The notes under the pieces are model-generated. The model was not told the origin of the DNA and did no database searches. It was given only the letters and a program-made list of their open reading frames with translations. A DNA stretch of 64,000 nucleotides from Thalassotalea crassostreae. GTDB taxonomy: Bacteria > Pseudomonadota > Gammaproteobacteria > Enterobacterales > Alteromonadaceae. This document shows positions 51,872 to 61,529 of this stretch, piece by piece. Location: NCBI RefSeq assembly GCF_001831495.1, contig NZ_CP017689.1, positions 3,720,001 to 3,784,000 on the forward strand, in the 5' to 3' direction. A program made the translations under genes and the position numbers. Position 1 is the stretch's first letter, and each line of letters begins with the position of its first letter.

Positions 51872-53611
51872 ATGGATGAGTTAAAACTTTATACCTATAT
51901 CGCCGTCTTTGGCTCTTTCGGCTTGTACTTCGCAATAGCCTGGTGGGCTCGTGCAGGTTCAACAAGTGATTTCTATGTTGCTGGTGGTGGTATTTCGCCA
52001 ATGCAAAATGGTATGGCAATTGGTGCCGATTGGATGAGTGCGGCGTCATTTATCTCAATGGCCGGTTTAATTGCTTTCTTGGGCTATGGTGGCTCAGTAT
52101 TCTTAATGGGATGGACCGGTGGTTACGTACTATTAGCAATGCTACTAGCTCCTTATATGCGTAAGCATGGTAAGTTTACCGTTCCTGAGTTTATCTCTGA
52201 TCGTTATTATTCAAAAACTGCACGTATCGTTGCGGTTATTTGTTTAATCATTGCTTCACTTACCTACATCATCGGTCAGATGAAAGGTGTTGGCGTAGCG
52301 TTCTCTCGTTTCTTAGAAGTAGATTATGACTTAGGTCTTGGCATCGGTATGTTAGTGGTTTGGGTATATGCGGTATTAGGTGGTATGAAAGGTATTACTT
52401 ATACGCAAATCGCCCAGTACTGTGTATTGATTTTTGCATACACCATTCCAGCAATCTTTATTTCATTACAGTTAACAGGTAATCCAATTCCACAACTTGG
52501 TTTAGGTAGCACCTTAGCTGACGGTAGCGGTGTTTACTTGTTAGATAAACTGGATATGGTAGTAACCGATTTAGGCTTTAAAGAGTACACCACAGATAAC
52601 ATGGGTGGCACATTGAATATGTTCGCATATACGATGTCTCTGATGATTGGTACTGCTGGTCTGCCGCACGTTATCATGCGTTTCTTCACCGTTCCTTCAG
52701 TGAAAGCGGCACGTTCTTCTGCCGGTTATGCATTAGTATTTATCGCCTTACTTTACACTGTAGCGCCAGCGGTTGGTGCAATGGCTCGTTTCAACTTAAT
52801 GAACACCATCGAACCTGAAGCAGGTCAAAACATGGTTTATGCTGAACGTCCACAGTGGTTTAAAGATTGGGAACAAACTGGCCTATTGAAGTTTGAAGAT
52901 AAAAACGGTGACGGTAAAGTTCAATACGTTGCTGACCCTGAGAAAAATGAAATGGTTAAAGTTGACCGTGACATCATGGTATTGGCGAACCCTGCGATTG
53001 CAAACTTACCTAACTGGGTTATAGCCTTAGTTGCCGCCGGTGGCTTAGCCGCAGCGCTATCTACGGCTGCCGGTTTATTACTTGCGATATCGTCCTCGAT
53101 TTCCCATGACTTGATGAAAGGGGTGTTAACGCCTGACTTATCAGAAAAGTCGGAGCTTAGAGCCGGTCGTATTGTCATGACCATATCCATTTTAGTCTCT
53201 GGTTATCTCGGTTTAAATCCGCCTGGATTTGCCGCAGGTACGGTAGCATTGGCCTTCGGTCTTGCTGCATCGTCAATATTCCCAGCACTTATGATGGGTA
53301 TATTCTCGAAGAAGATTAGTGGTCAAGCTGCTGTCGCCGGTATGATTTCAGGTATTGGTGTAACTATGCTGTACGTATTCCAGCATAAAGGCATCATGTT
53401 TATTCCTGGTACGTCATTCCTTGGTGGCCTAGATCAAAACTGGTTCTTCGGTATTTCACCAAATGCCTTTGGTGCAGTCGGTGCTATCGTTAACTTCGCA
53501 GTAGCATTCGGTGTGTCTAAGTTCATCACCGGTGATGCGCCAGAAGAGATTCAACAAATGGTTGAAAATATGCGTACACCAAAAGGTTCTGGTGCAGCTC
53601 ACGCTCACTAA
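51872..53611 (+). CDS. Sodium:solute symporter, ActP-like (acetate)
   Basis: A 579-residue SSS-family transporter with about 13 membrane helices. 'FYVAGGGISPMQNGMAIGAD' and 'WMSAASFISMAGLIAFLGYG' are the acetate-permease signature, and 'GLPHVIMRFFTVPSVKAARS' is also conserved. A loop near residue 330 ('KFEDKNGDGKVQYVADPEKN') contains an EF-hand-like D-x-N-x-D-x-K sequence and may bind Ca2+. It is paired with DUF4212, followed by a terminator, and lies among acs and crbSR, so acetate is the likely substrate. Confidence 0.9.
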   Translation: MDELKLYTYIAVFGSFGLYFAIAWWARAGSTSDFYVAGGGISPMQNGMAIGADWMSAASFISMAGLIAFLGYGGSVFLMGWTGGYVLLAMLLAPYMRKHGKFTVPEFISDRYYSKTARIVAVICLIIASLTYIIGQMKGVGVAFSRFLEVDYDLGLGIGMLVVWVYAVLGGMKGITYTQIAQYCVLIFAYTIPAIFISLQLTGNPIPQLGLGSTLADGSGVYLLDKLDMVVTDLGFKEYTTDNMGGTLNMFAYTMSLMIGTAGLPHVIMRFFTVPSVKAARSSAGYALVFIALLYTVAPAVGAMARFNLMNTIEPEAGQNMVYAERPQWFKDWEQTGLLKFEDKNGDGKVQYVADPEKNEMVKVDRDIMVLANPAIANLPNWVIALVAAGGLAAALSTAAGLLLAISSSISHDLMKGVLTPDLSEKSELRAGRIVMTISILVSGYLGLNPPGFAAGTVALAFGLAASSIFPALMMGIFSKKISGQAAVAGMISGIGVTMLYVFQHKGIMFIPGTSFLGGLDQNWFFGISPNAFGAVGAIVNFAVAFGVSKFITGDAPEEIQQMVENMRTPKGSGAAHAH

Positions 53612-53632
53612 GCAACCAATATAAAGCTAACT

Positions 53633-53656
53633 AAAGGCTCCTTCGGGAGCCTTTAT
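53633..53656 (+). terminator. Terminator after the symporter
   Basis: AAAGGCTCC-TTCG-GGAGCCTTT is a UUCG-tetraloop stem, 22 bases after the symporter stop, with a short T tract. Confidence 0.85.
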
Positions 53657-53721
53657 TATCATTAAACTCTTTCAATCAAATTCAGCATCTGTTAAAAAAG
53701 TATTAACAAGGACTTAACATA

Positions 53722-54162
53722 ATGAATAGACACACAAAAGTAGCAATGCTGGTGGCACCATTATTAATCATTGGTGGGTATGTTGCTTCGGACTTTTATC
53801 TCGCTAACGAAGCCGAACAAGTACGTTTAATTCCGCTAAGCGTTGAAAGTAGCTGTGACGTCATTAATAACGATTGCGTACTCATTTCTAAAGATTTCAA
53901 AGTAAACATCTATGATAAAGACGGTGTGACTCACATTAACTCGACTTTTCCTTTAGATACTGCAACACTATTTTTAGTCGACAGTAATGACAGCGCAAGT
54001 ACCTATCGACTACAAATGAGTGACACACCGTATTATTGGTTTAACCCTACGCCACTGAGAGAACTAGCTGGTAAGCAAGGTGATACATATAAAATGCGTA
54101 TTGTTGCCACAATTAAAGGTGGGCAATATATCAGCGAATTTTATACTCATACGGCGAAATAG
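53722..54162 (+). CDS. Hypothetical exported protein
   Basis: A 146-residue protein with an N-terminal hydrophobic segment ('VAMLVAPLLIIGGYVASDFY') that is a signal anchor or signal peptide. The rest is beta-rich, with a Cys pair ('SSCDVINNDCVLISKDF') likely disulfide-bonded in the periplasm and an ending 'KMRIVATIKGGQYISEFYTH'. It could be a small Ig-like domain. I do not recognise the family. It lies 48 bases before crbS in the same direction, so it may be co-transcribed and serve in acetate sensing. Confidence 0.75.
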   Translation: MNRHTKVAMLVAPLLIIGGYVASDFYLANEAEQVRLIPLSVESSCDVINNDCVLISKDFKVNIYDKDGVTHINSTFPLDTATLFLVDSNDSASTYRLQMSDTPYYWFNPTPLRELAGKQGDTYKMRIVATIKGGQYISEFYTHTAK

Positions 54163-54210
54163 ATAATAAAGCTGAATCGGCAGCTGAACAAATAACTATG
54201 AGAATGATAA

Positions 54211-57200
54211 ATGTTTAGCAACTGGCAACTGATCACTTTAAGTATTGTTTATATCGGCTTGTTGTTTTTAGTCGCATGGTTAGGTGACAAATATCGTCAT
54301 AAGCTATACGGCAATGCCAAAGCGATAATATATGCGCTAACCCTCGGCGTTTATTGTACGTCATGGAGTTTTCTCGGCACGACCGCGCAAGCCGCTACCA
54401 ATATATTTTCTCATATCCCAATTTATCTCGGCCCAATCTTATTGTTCATGTTTGCTTGGCCTTTTATCCAGCGCATTATTCGGGTTAGCTTAAAACTCAA
54501 TTTAACCTCTATTGCCGACTTATTAGCGGCTCGTTTTGGTAAATCCCACAAGCTCGCTATATTAGTCACCATTGTCGCCTTAGTCGGCACATTGCCTTAT
54601 ATGGCATTACAACTGAAAGCCATCGTCTATTCCTTTGAATTATTACAATTTGAACAACAAGTTAACGTCTACCAACTTGGGTTAATCGTATCTCTTGTAC
54701 TCGCCGGATTTACCATCATTTTCGGGATCCGCAATATTGATGTAAATGAATGCCACCCAGGCGTCATGTTGGCCATTGCCTTTGAATCATTAATCAAGTT
54801 ATTAGCATTTATTGCTGTCGCTATATTCGTCAGTTTTTACCTGTTCGAATCACCTGTACAAATATGGCAACAAGCGGAAATAAATATTAGTGAGCAGCTC
54901 AGTTTGCCGCACCTTACAACCATGGTTGGCATGTTATTCATTGTGATGGCTGCGTTTTTATCTTTGCCACGTCAATTCCAAGTAATGGTGGTTGAAACAC
55001 GCAACGAGCAAGACACTAAATATAGCCGAAAGATATTTCCAATTTATTTACTGATATTTGCTATTTTGGCCATACCTTTGGGTCTTGCCGGTCATATACA
55101 ACTTGGCAACACCGTTGCCGCTGACTCATATGTATTGCTTTTGCCAGGTCTTGCACATAATGAGTTTATTACCCTATTTACGTTTTTAGGGGCAATTTCC
55201 GCGGCAAGTTCGATGTTAATTATTTCGTCTATTGCGCTTAGTACAATGATCAGTAACGAAATTGTTTTTCCAATCATGTTTCGTTCGAACAAGCAGCAAC
55301 ACAGCCATTATGAGAAATTTCGTCTAAAACTACTGAATATTCGAAAGCTCTTAGTGCTAGCAATTATGCTGTTAGGTTATGGCGCGTTTTTAATGGTTTC
55401 ACCAGAGCGATTATCATCTTTAGGTGTTATTGCTTTTGGCGCAATTGCCCAATTAACGCCAGCCTTAGTTGCAGCATTCTATTGGCGTCACGCTAGCTTG
55501 ACTGGCGTTTATAGCGGTATTACAACCGGGTTTAGCTTGTGGTGTTTACTCAACTTTTTACCGAATCTGGGCATTTATGAACAACCATTTGCCGATTCGA
55601 GTTTATCAATCAATACCACAACAACATTGATCAGCCTTGGCTGTAATATCTTAGTTATGTGGGCAATATCCTTACTCAGCAGACAAAGTGTTCATGAACG
55701 AGTACAAGCAGCATTTTTTAATGATAATGCCGACAAAATGCAGCCCTTACCGGTTAAAAGTCGTAACTTTGATGGTTCAGAATACCAGTTATTGCTTACT
55801 CGGTTTATCGGTGAGCAAAAAGCTAACGAAAGCTTTGTAAAGTTCGACCAAGAGGTAAGTCAGCCAGTAGGTAGCCGCGAATATAACCAAGAATTACTAC
55901 AACATTGCGAACGTGAACTTGGCACAGTTTTAGGATCGTCATCGGCGCGCATGGTATTAAAATCGGCGCTTGATGGCAGAAATATTAATTTGACTGAACT
56001 GGCGCAATTGGTCGAAGAATCGTCAAGCCAACAGCAACAATTTAGTCATACGCTGTTACATAGCGCTATAGAAAATGCCAGTGAAGGTATTTCAATCATT
56101 GACAATAATTTAAAACTGGTTGCCTGGAATAAAAAGTACTTAGAATTATTTGATTATCCCGAAGAGATCATATTTATCGGCAGTCCGATTGAAGATTTGA
56201 TCAGATACAATGCCGAGCGCGGATTTTGTGGCGATGGCGATATCGAAAAAGAAGTACAAAAACGATTAGATTATCTAAAAGATGGCAGTCCTCATTCTTC
56301 TGAACGGCAGCATCAAGACGGGCTAGTGATCGGGATTGAAGGTAACCCATTACCCGATGGCGGGTTTGTTATGATGTTTAAGGACATCACCGCCTTTCGA
56401 ATGGCTGAAAAAACCTTAAAAGCAGAAAACCTCGATTTAGAATCGTTAGTTCAAGAGCGTACCAAAAAGTTGGAGTTGACCAACAAAAAGTTGGCAAATG
56501 CGCAACAACTAGCAGAACAAGCGAACAGTCAAAAAAGTCACTATTTAAAAGCCTGTAGCCATGACTTAATGCAACCGTTAGAAGCCGCTCGCCTGTTTAC
56601 TTCAGCATTATCAGCGCAAAACAAGCTTAGCAACAGTCAGCGTCGCCAGGTAGAGAATATTGAACAATCCCTCAAAGTTGCCAATGATTTATTAACAAGC
56701 CTAGCAGAAATTGCCCGTATCGAAGGTGGCAACATTAAACCGACAATTGAGTCTTTCCCGATCAGTGAAATTTTGTTGCCTCTTGAGCGTGAATTTTCCG
56801 TGTCTGCTGAGGCACATCAGATATCATTTAAAATTCATAGCAGTGATCAATGGGTTGAAAGTGACAAGCTATTATTACGTCGTATTTTGCAAAACCTATT
56901 AACCAATGCATTTCGCTATGCCTCACCCGGCGATGTTACTGTCGCGGTAAAGACAATTGATAATCAACTCAAGTTACAAGTTGTTGATAACGGCCCTGGC
57001 ATCCCGGCTGATAAGCAAAAATTAGTGTTTGAGCAGTTTACCCAACTTGATAATTCTACACAGGCTAAAAACAACCGTTTAGGATTAGGGCTAGGCTTAA
57101 ACATAACCCGCTCACTTGCTCAAATTCTCGGCCATAAATTACAGCTTACTTCTGAGCCCAACCATGGTTGTAACTTTTCAGTATTGGTGCCAATAACACA

Positions 57201-57645
57201 GGCTAAACCACAAACGTTGCAGACACCTGTAAATAAAGTTGGCTTACAGGGCGTATCCGTAATGTGTATCGATAATGACCCTACCGTACTTTCAGGAATG
57301 ATAGAGCTACTTAAGTCATGGCAGTGTCATGTATACGGCGCGAGTTCGATTGCAGAGGCGAAAGAAATATTTAACCGACACAATGATATAGAAATACTAC
57401 TGGTCGATTATCAACTCGATAATAACGAAGACGGCTTAGATTTAGTTAGCCAAATTAGAGAGCTTGCTCAACGACAAATACCGGCGATATTAATCACCGC
57501 GACCACTGAAAGTAATATGGAAGAAAAAACCGAAAAAGCTGATGTTGGTTATATGAGAAAGATGGTGAAACCGGCTGCACTTAGAGCAATGATGAGCGCG
57601 AAGCTTGCCACCTCTTTACAGCAGAACTATTTACCGAAGCGATAG
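54211..57645 (+). CDS. crbS: Hybrid sensor histidine kinase CrbS with symporter-like sensor
   Basis: A 1144-residue kinase controlling acs. The first ~500 residues are an SLC5-like 13-helix transporter domain ('WSFLGTTAQAATNIFSHIPI', 'SLPRQFQVMVVETRNE'), followed by a STAC-type linker. A PAS domain starts near 615 ('GISIIDNNLKLVAWNKKYLE'), then a coiled coil, HisKA with phospho-acceptor H784 ('KACSHDLMQPLEAARLF'), HATPase ('LLTNAFRYASPGDV', 'GLGLGLNITRSLAQ') and a receiver domain with D1066 ('ILLVDYQLDNNEDGLDL'). All catalytic residues seem intact. The convergent crbR is its expected partner. Confidence 0.93.
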   Translation: MFSNWQLITLSIVYIGLLFLVAWLGDKYRHKLYGNAKAIIYALTLGVYCTSWSFLGTTAQAATNIFSHIPIYLGPILLFMFAWPFIQRIIRVSLKLNLTSIADLLAARFGKSHKLAILVTIVALVGTLPYMALQLKAIVYSFELLQFEQQVNVYQLGLIVSLVLAGFTIIFGIRNIDVNECHPGVMLAIAFESLIKLLAFIAVAIFVSFYLFESPVQIWQQAEINISEQLSLPHLTTMVGMLFIVMAAFLSLPRQFQVMVVETRNEQDTKYSRKIFPIYLLIFAILAIPLGLAGHIQLGNTVAADSYVLLLPGLAHNEFITLFTFLGAISAASSMLIISSIALSTMISNEIVFPIMFRSNKQQHSHYEKFRLKLLNIRKLLVLAIMLLGYGAFLMVSPERLSSLGVIAFGAIAQLTPALVAAFYWRHASLTGVYSGITTGFSLWCLLNFLPNLGIYEQPFADSSLSINTTTTLISLGCNILVMWAISLLSRQSVHERVQAAFFNDNADKMQPLPVKSRNFDGSEYQLLLTRFIGEQKANESFVKFDQEVSQPVGSREYNQELLQHCERELGTVLGSSSARMVLKSALDGRNINLTELAQLVEESSSQQQQFSHTLLHSAIENASEGISIIDNNLKLVAWNKKYLELFDYPEEIIFIGSPIEDLIRYNAERGFCGDGDIEKEVQKRLDYLKDGSPHSSERQHQDGLVIGIEGNPLPDGGFVMMFKDITAFRMAEKTLKAENLDLESLVQERTKKLELTNKKLANAQQLAEQANSQKSHYLKACSHDLMQPLEAARLFTSALSAQNKLSNSQRRQVENIEQSLKVANDLLTSLAEIARIEGGNIKPTIESFPISEILLPLEREFSVSAEAHQISFKIHSSDQWVESDKLLLRRILQNLLTNAFRYASPGDVTVAVKTIDNQLKLQVVDNGPGIPADKQKLVFEQFTQLDNSTQAKNNRLGLGLGLNITRSLAQILGHKLQLTSEPNHGCNFSVLVPITQAKPQTLQTPVNKVGLQGVSVMCIDNDPTVLSGMIELLKSWQCHVYGASSIAEAKEIFNRHNDIEILLVDYQLDNNEDGLDLVSQIRELAQRQIPAILITATTESNMEEKTEKADVGYMRKMVKPAALRAMMSAKLATSLQQNYLPKR

Positions 57646-57691
57646 CTGCTAAGATTTTAGCAGTTAAAATTTAGTCGCTAAGATTTAACCC

Positions 57692-58360
57692 CTAAGAGGT
57701 AAGCTCTGTACTAAAGTCACTGTCATTCAAATCAAGCTGCCCTAATACTATGACTGCTTGCGTTCGATTACGCACATTTAGCTTTCTAAAAATGGCGGTT
57801 GCATGAGCTTTAATTGTCGCCTCAGAAACATTGAGATCATAAGCAATTTGTTTATTTAGCAATCCTTCAGCAAACATTAGTAATATTTTATATTGTTGCT
57901 GGGTCAAACTAGCAATTCGCTCAGCAGTATCTGATTTACTCTCATCATGAACACTGCCTTCGACTAGTTCAGGGGTCCACAACTCACCACTTAGCACGGT
58001 ATTAATTGCGGTAAATATCGATTCTACATCTGCCGATTTTGGCACAAATCCTGACGCGCCATAATTCATTGCTTGAGTAATTGTGTCGCGATCTTCATAG
58101 GCTGAAACAACAACAACAGGGATTTGTGGGAAGTGCTGGCGAACGTGAATAAGAGTATTAAACCCATGCGCTCCAGGTATGTTCAAATCAAGTAATAATA
58201 GGTCTGAATCTTTATGTTCGATTAGTACTTGATCCAGCTCTTCAACGGTTTCAGCCTGCAACCACTGTGTGCTCGACATCTTTTCATTCAGCGTTTGCAA
58301 TAACGCCTGCCTAAATAGTGGATGGTCGTCAGCAATAATTACTTTTTCAGGTAAAAACAT
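57692..58360 (-). CDS. crbR: Response regulator CrbR (LuxR/FixJ type)
   Basis: A 222-residue regulator. The receiver holds the acidic pair D11/D12 ('VIIADDHPLFRQALLQ'), phospho-acceptor D58 ('LLLLDLNIPGAHG') and Lys in 'SGFVPKSADVESIF'. The C-terminal LuxR-type helix-turn-helix is 'GLLNKQIAYDLNVSEATIKA'. It should be phosphorylated by CrbS and activate acs and acetate uptake. A GACTTTAGGCTA motif 64 bases before the start is shared with the symporter region, hinting at autoregulation. It converges with crbS. Confidence 0.93.
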   Translation of the reverse strand: MFLPEKVIIADDHPLFRQALLQTLNEKMSSTQWLQAETVEELDQVLIEHKDSDLLLLDLNIPGAHGFNTLIHVRQHFPQIPVVVVSAYEDRDTITQAMNYGASGFVPKSADVESIFTAINTVLSGELWTPELVEGSVHDESKSDTAERIASLTQQQYKILLMFAEGLLNKQIAYDLNVSEATIKAHATAIFRKLNVRNRTQAVIVLGQLDLNDSDFSTELTS

Positions 58361-58423
58361 TAAAATCTTCCATTTATATAATCCCTATTAAATAGTAAAC
58401 CAGTTGTTAATATTATGTAATAC

Positions 58424-58435
58424 GACTTTAGGCTA
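58424..58435 (-). promoter_or_regulatory. Candidate CrbR motif upstream of crbR
   Basis: GACTTTAGGCTA matches the complement of 51443-51454 exactly and shares GACTTTAG with the acs upstream region. Confidence 0.4.
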
Positions 58436-58626
58436 ATAGTTAGATATAGATCAACAAACCTCCATTTAATAGACACTGCATCAAAAAATGAGCAAAAGCG
58501 GCAATCACATTCGAAAATATGTCAGTAAACTTTACAGCTGTACAAAAACTACATTTTGAAATTTACTTAACCACTTGTATTGTATGGCTTTAATTTTTTC
58601 GGAACGATTATTGCTATATATTTAGT

Positions 58627-58701
58627 TCTACATTCTTAACACCGATGTAGGTTTAAACATCCCTAATGTTGATGCCTTTCTAATGAAAGGCATTTTTTTT
58701 T
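58627..58701 (+). ncRNA. Candidate small RNA upstream of the 140-bp repeats
   Basis: An extended -10 (TGCTATATA, with TATATA at 58615-58620) is followed by about 75 bases with three hairpins: CTACAT/ATGTAG, AACAT-CCCTA-ATGTT, and the terminator ATGCCTTT-CTAATG-AAAGGCAT with nine T. No gene on this strand is near enough to need that terminator: crbR upstream and the peptidase downstream are both leftward. No sequence match to a known RNA is recognised. Confidence 0.35.
58672..58701 (+). terminator. Orphan rho-independent terminator
   Basis: A perfect 8-bp stem (58672-58679 and 58686-58693) with a 6-base loop and T9. The dispersed repeat begins immediately after the T-run. Confidence 0.85.
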
Positions 58702-59173
58702 GCCTACACGGATGTAGGTATGTCGCGGCTTCATGGATGAAGAGGAGCGACGCCTCGTCGTGATAGCTCCGATCTATAGCCGTTCCTGTGCATCCATGCA
58801 CCCACGGCATTTGTAATTCCATTTACTTCATTTTCGACGCCTCATCTAAATTTTCGATTATATCGCGGCTTCACGGATGAAGAGGAGCGACGCCTCGTCG
58901 TGATAGCTCCGATCTATAGCCGTTCCTGTGCATCCATGCACCCACGGCATTTGTAATTCCATTTACTTCATTTTCGACGCCTCATCTAAATTTTCGATTA
59001 TATCGCGGCTTCACGGATGAAGAGGAGCGACGCCTCGTCGTGATAGCTCCGATCTATAGCCGTTCCTGTGCATCCATGCACCCACGGCATTTGTAATTCC
59101 ATTTACTTCATTTTCGACGCCTCATCTAATTTTCGAGTATGTCGCGGCTTCATGGATGAAGAAGAGCGACGCC
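58702..59173. repeat. 140-bp tandem repeat, three copies plus a partial fourth, with dispersed-repeat start
   Basis: Units begin with AGAGGAGCGACGCCTCGTCG at 58741, 58881 and 59021 (exact 140-bp steps), and a partial fourth begins at 59160 after a one-base deletion. The three copies look identical except at the leading edge. Each holds CTTCA(T/C)GGATGAAG, GTGCATCCATGCAC and GTCGC/GCGAC arms. The start, 58693-58756, matches 29563-29626. It is gene-free; a 64-codon frame over it is an artefact. Confidence 0.9.
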
Positions 59174-59197
59174 GGATCGGAATTATATCGTTAAGCT
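59174..59197. repeat. Short dispersed repeat, copy 2
   Basis: The same 24-bp sequence as 48661-48684 with one mismatch, directly following the tandem array and preceding the peptidase terminator. Confidence 0.65.
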
Positions 59198-59200
59198 AAA

Positions 59201-59247
59201 AATAAAAAGCCACTTAGTTTTAACGCAATGTAATACTAAGCGGCTTT
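59201..59247 (-). terminator. Terminator after the S9 peptidase
   Basis: On the minus strand a 13-bp stem with one G-T pair (arms 59235-59247 and 59206-59218) and a 16-base loop is followed by a T-rich tract, 33 bases past the stop. Confidence 0.75.
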
Positions 59248-59279
59248 CTCAATTGTTTGGCAATTAAGCTTTATCGATA

Positions 59280-61424
59280 TTAATTAAGCTTTTCTATACC
59301 CATGTTATATAGTGTGAAACCAAAGATATCTGCATATTGTTCAATAAGTTTCGAAACCGGTGTACCAGCACCATGACCAGCTTTAGTTTCAATACGTATT
59401 AACGTCGGTGCAGCACCTGCTTGCTTATCTTGTAATTCTGCTGCAAATTTAAATGAATGAGCAGGAACAACGCGATCATCGTGATCACCAGTCGTTACTA
59501 ATGTTGCAGGGTAAGAAACACCTTCTTTAACATTATGTACTGGCGAGTAACCTAACAAGTACTCAAACATTTCTTTGCTTTGCTCTGCTGTACCGTAATC
59601 ATATGCCCAGCCTGCACCCGCAGTAAACGTATGGTAGCGTAGCATATCAAGTACGCCAACAGCAGGAAGTGCCACTTTCATTAAGTCAGGACGCTGAGTC
59701 ATAACAGCACCAACTAATAGACCACCATTTGATCCACCGCGTATCGCTAGGAAGTCAGATGATGTGTAATTTTCAGCAATTAAGTACTCACCAGCGGCAA
59801 TGAAGTCATCAAAAACGTTTTGCTTTTTCAATTGCGTACCAGCATTATGCCATGCTTTACCGTATTCACCGCCGCCACGTAAGTTAGCAACCGCATAAAT
59901 ACCGCCTTTTTCCATCCATACTGCATTAGCAACAGAGAATTTTGGCGTTAAACTAACGTTAAAACCACCGTAACCATATAAAATAGTTGGGTTTTTGCCG
60001 TTTAGTTCAAGACCTTTTTTGTGGCTAATAATCATAGGTACGGTTACACCGTCTTTTGATTTGTAGAATACTTGCTTAGACACGTAATCGTCGCTATTAA
60101 ATTTAGCTGCCGATGCTTTGTATACGTCAGATTTACCTGTTGCAGCGTCAAAGCTAAAAATAGTTGAAGCCGTTGTATAGTTAGTAAATGTATAGAACAG
60201 TTGCTTTTGTTCTTTCTTGCCTGATATAGACGAAACAGTACCAACACCAGGTAGTTCAACGGTGCGAATCAGTTTGCCTGCCATGTCGAATTGATTAACT
60301 TGTGAAATCGCATCAACCATGTACTTAGCAAAGATGTAACCACCACCTAAAGAAACTGAAAGTACGTTTTCTGTTTCTGGAATAAAATCAACCCAGTTTT
60401 CCGCAGTAGGGTTTGCAGCATCAACCGTAACAACTTTCTTATTTGGCGCATTTAAGTTAGTAACTAAGAATAATTTCGAACCTTCATTGTGGCCAACATA
60501 AGTATCTGAATCAGTGTGATCAAGAATGGTAACGAATTTGCTATCGGCTTTAGTTAAATCTTTAATGCGTAAATCATTACCAGAAGTAGAAACTGCACCA
60601 GAAACAACTAAGTAACGGTCATCATCGGTTACATAACCAGATGTGTAGCGACGCTTTTCTTCTTCAGTACCACCAAAAACCAACTGATCTTTGCTTTGTG
60701 GTTGACCTAACTTATGGTAGTAAAGCTTATGTTGATCAGTTTTAGCTGATAATTCGCTCCCCTTTGGCTTGTCGTAACTTGAGTAATAAAAACCTTCGTT
60801 TTTATACCAAGAGATCCCTGAGAATTTAACATCAATTAATGCTTCTTCAAGTTGCTCACCTGATTCAGTATCAATAATGATAATTTTACGCCAGTCACTA
60901 CCGCCTTCAGAGATCGAGTATGCTGCTACTGAACTATCTCGTGAAAAACTTAATCCTGCTAAAGACGTTGTACCATCTTCACTAAATTTGTTCGGATCTA
61001 AGAATACTTCTTCTACGCCGTCACTATTTTTACGGTAAACAACATTTTGGTTTTGTAAACCATCGTTTTTACTATAATAGGTGTAGTCGCCTTCAATGTA
61101 TGGAATCGTGCTTTTCTCGAAATTCCAAAGTTCGGCTAAACGCTGTTTTAATTCATCGCGGTAAGGGATATCGTTTAGGTAAGAGAAGGTAAGTTTATTT
61201 TGTTGCTTTACCCAATCACCAGTCTCTTCACTGCGATCGTCTTCTAACCAGCGATACGGGTCAGTAACGTCGGTATCAAAGTATGTATCCACCACTGCAA
61301 TCTTTTCTGTCACAGGGTAAGTTATTGATTTTTTTGATGTTGTAATATCAGCTGTAGTCTCATCTGTATTAGTGCCACAAGCAGCTAAAACACTAGCAAG
61401 ACATAATAATGCTATTTTTTTCAT
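59280..61424 (-). CDS. Prolyl oligopeptidase family serine peptidase (lipoprotein)
   Basis: A 714-residue S9A peptidase. The N-terminus is a lipoprotein signal with the lipobox LAAC, so it should be anchored in the periplasm or outer membrane, unlike cytosolic POP. '[20 protein letters not shown]' is the family N-terminus, a beta-propeller fills the middle, and the catalytic triad is Ser in '[15 protein letters not shown]', Asp in '[16 protein letters not shown]' and His in '[12 protein letters not shown]'. It cuts after proline in short peptides. It is monocistronic. Confidence 0.95.
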   Translation of the reverse strand: MKKIALLCLASVLAACGTNTDETTADITTSKKSITYPVTEKIAVVDTYFDTDVTDPYRWLEDDRSEETGDWVKQQNKLTFSYLNDIPYRDELKQRLAELWNFEKSTIPYIEGDYTYYSKNDGLQNQNVVYRKNSDGVEEVFLDPNKFSEDGTTSLAGLSFSRDSSVAAYSISEGGSDWRKIIIIDTESGEQLEEALIDVKFSGISWYKNEGFYYSSYDKPKGSELSAKTDQHKLYYHKLGQPQSKDQLVFGGTEEEKRRYTSGYVTDDDRYLVVSGAVSTSGNDLRIKDLTKADSKFVTILDHTDSDTYVGHNEGSKLFLVTNLNAPNKKVVTVDAANPTAENWVDFIPETENVLSVSLGGGYIFAKYMVDAISQVNQFDMAGKLIRTVELPGVGTVSSISGKKEQKQLFYTFTNYTTASTIFSFDAATGKSDVYKASAAKFNSDDYVSKQVFYKSKDGVTVPMIISHKKGLELNGKNPTILYGYGGFNVSLTPKFSVANAVWMEKGGIYAVANLRGGGEYGKAWHNAGTQLKKQNVFDDFIAAGEYLIAENYTSSDFLAIRGGSNGGLLVGAVMTQRPDLMKVALPAVGVLDMLRYHTFTAGAGWAYDYGTAEQSKEMFEYLLGYSPVHNVKEGVSYPATLVTTGDHDDRVVPAHSFKFAAELQDKQAGAAPTLIRIETKAGHGAGTPVSKLIEQYADIFGFTLYNMGIEKLN

Positions 61425-61529
61425 TTTAATTTCTTATTAATGGTTAAAAACAGCGCAACAATAATGATTTATCGTCGAAAAGTCTATATTGAAGGGTTGA
61501 ATACAAGTAAATTTACGATAAATGAACAA

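Noticed and set aside
58702..59173. Long direct repeats as a CRISPR or minisatellite gene
   Set aside because: The period is 140 bp with no variable spacers, and the 64-codon minus-strand frame over them (58628-58822) has the composition of palindromic repeat DNA.
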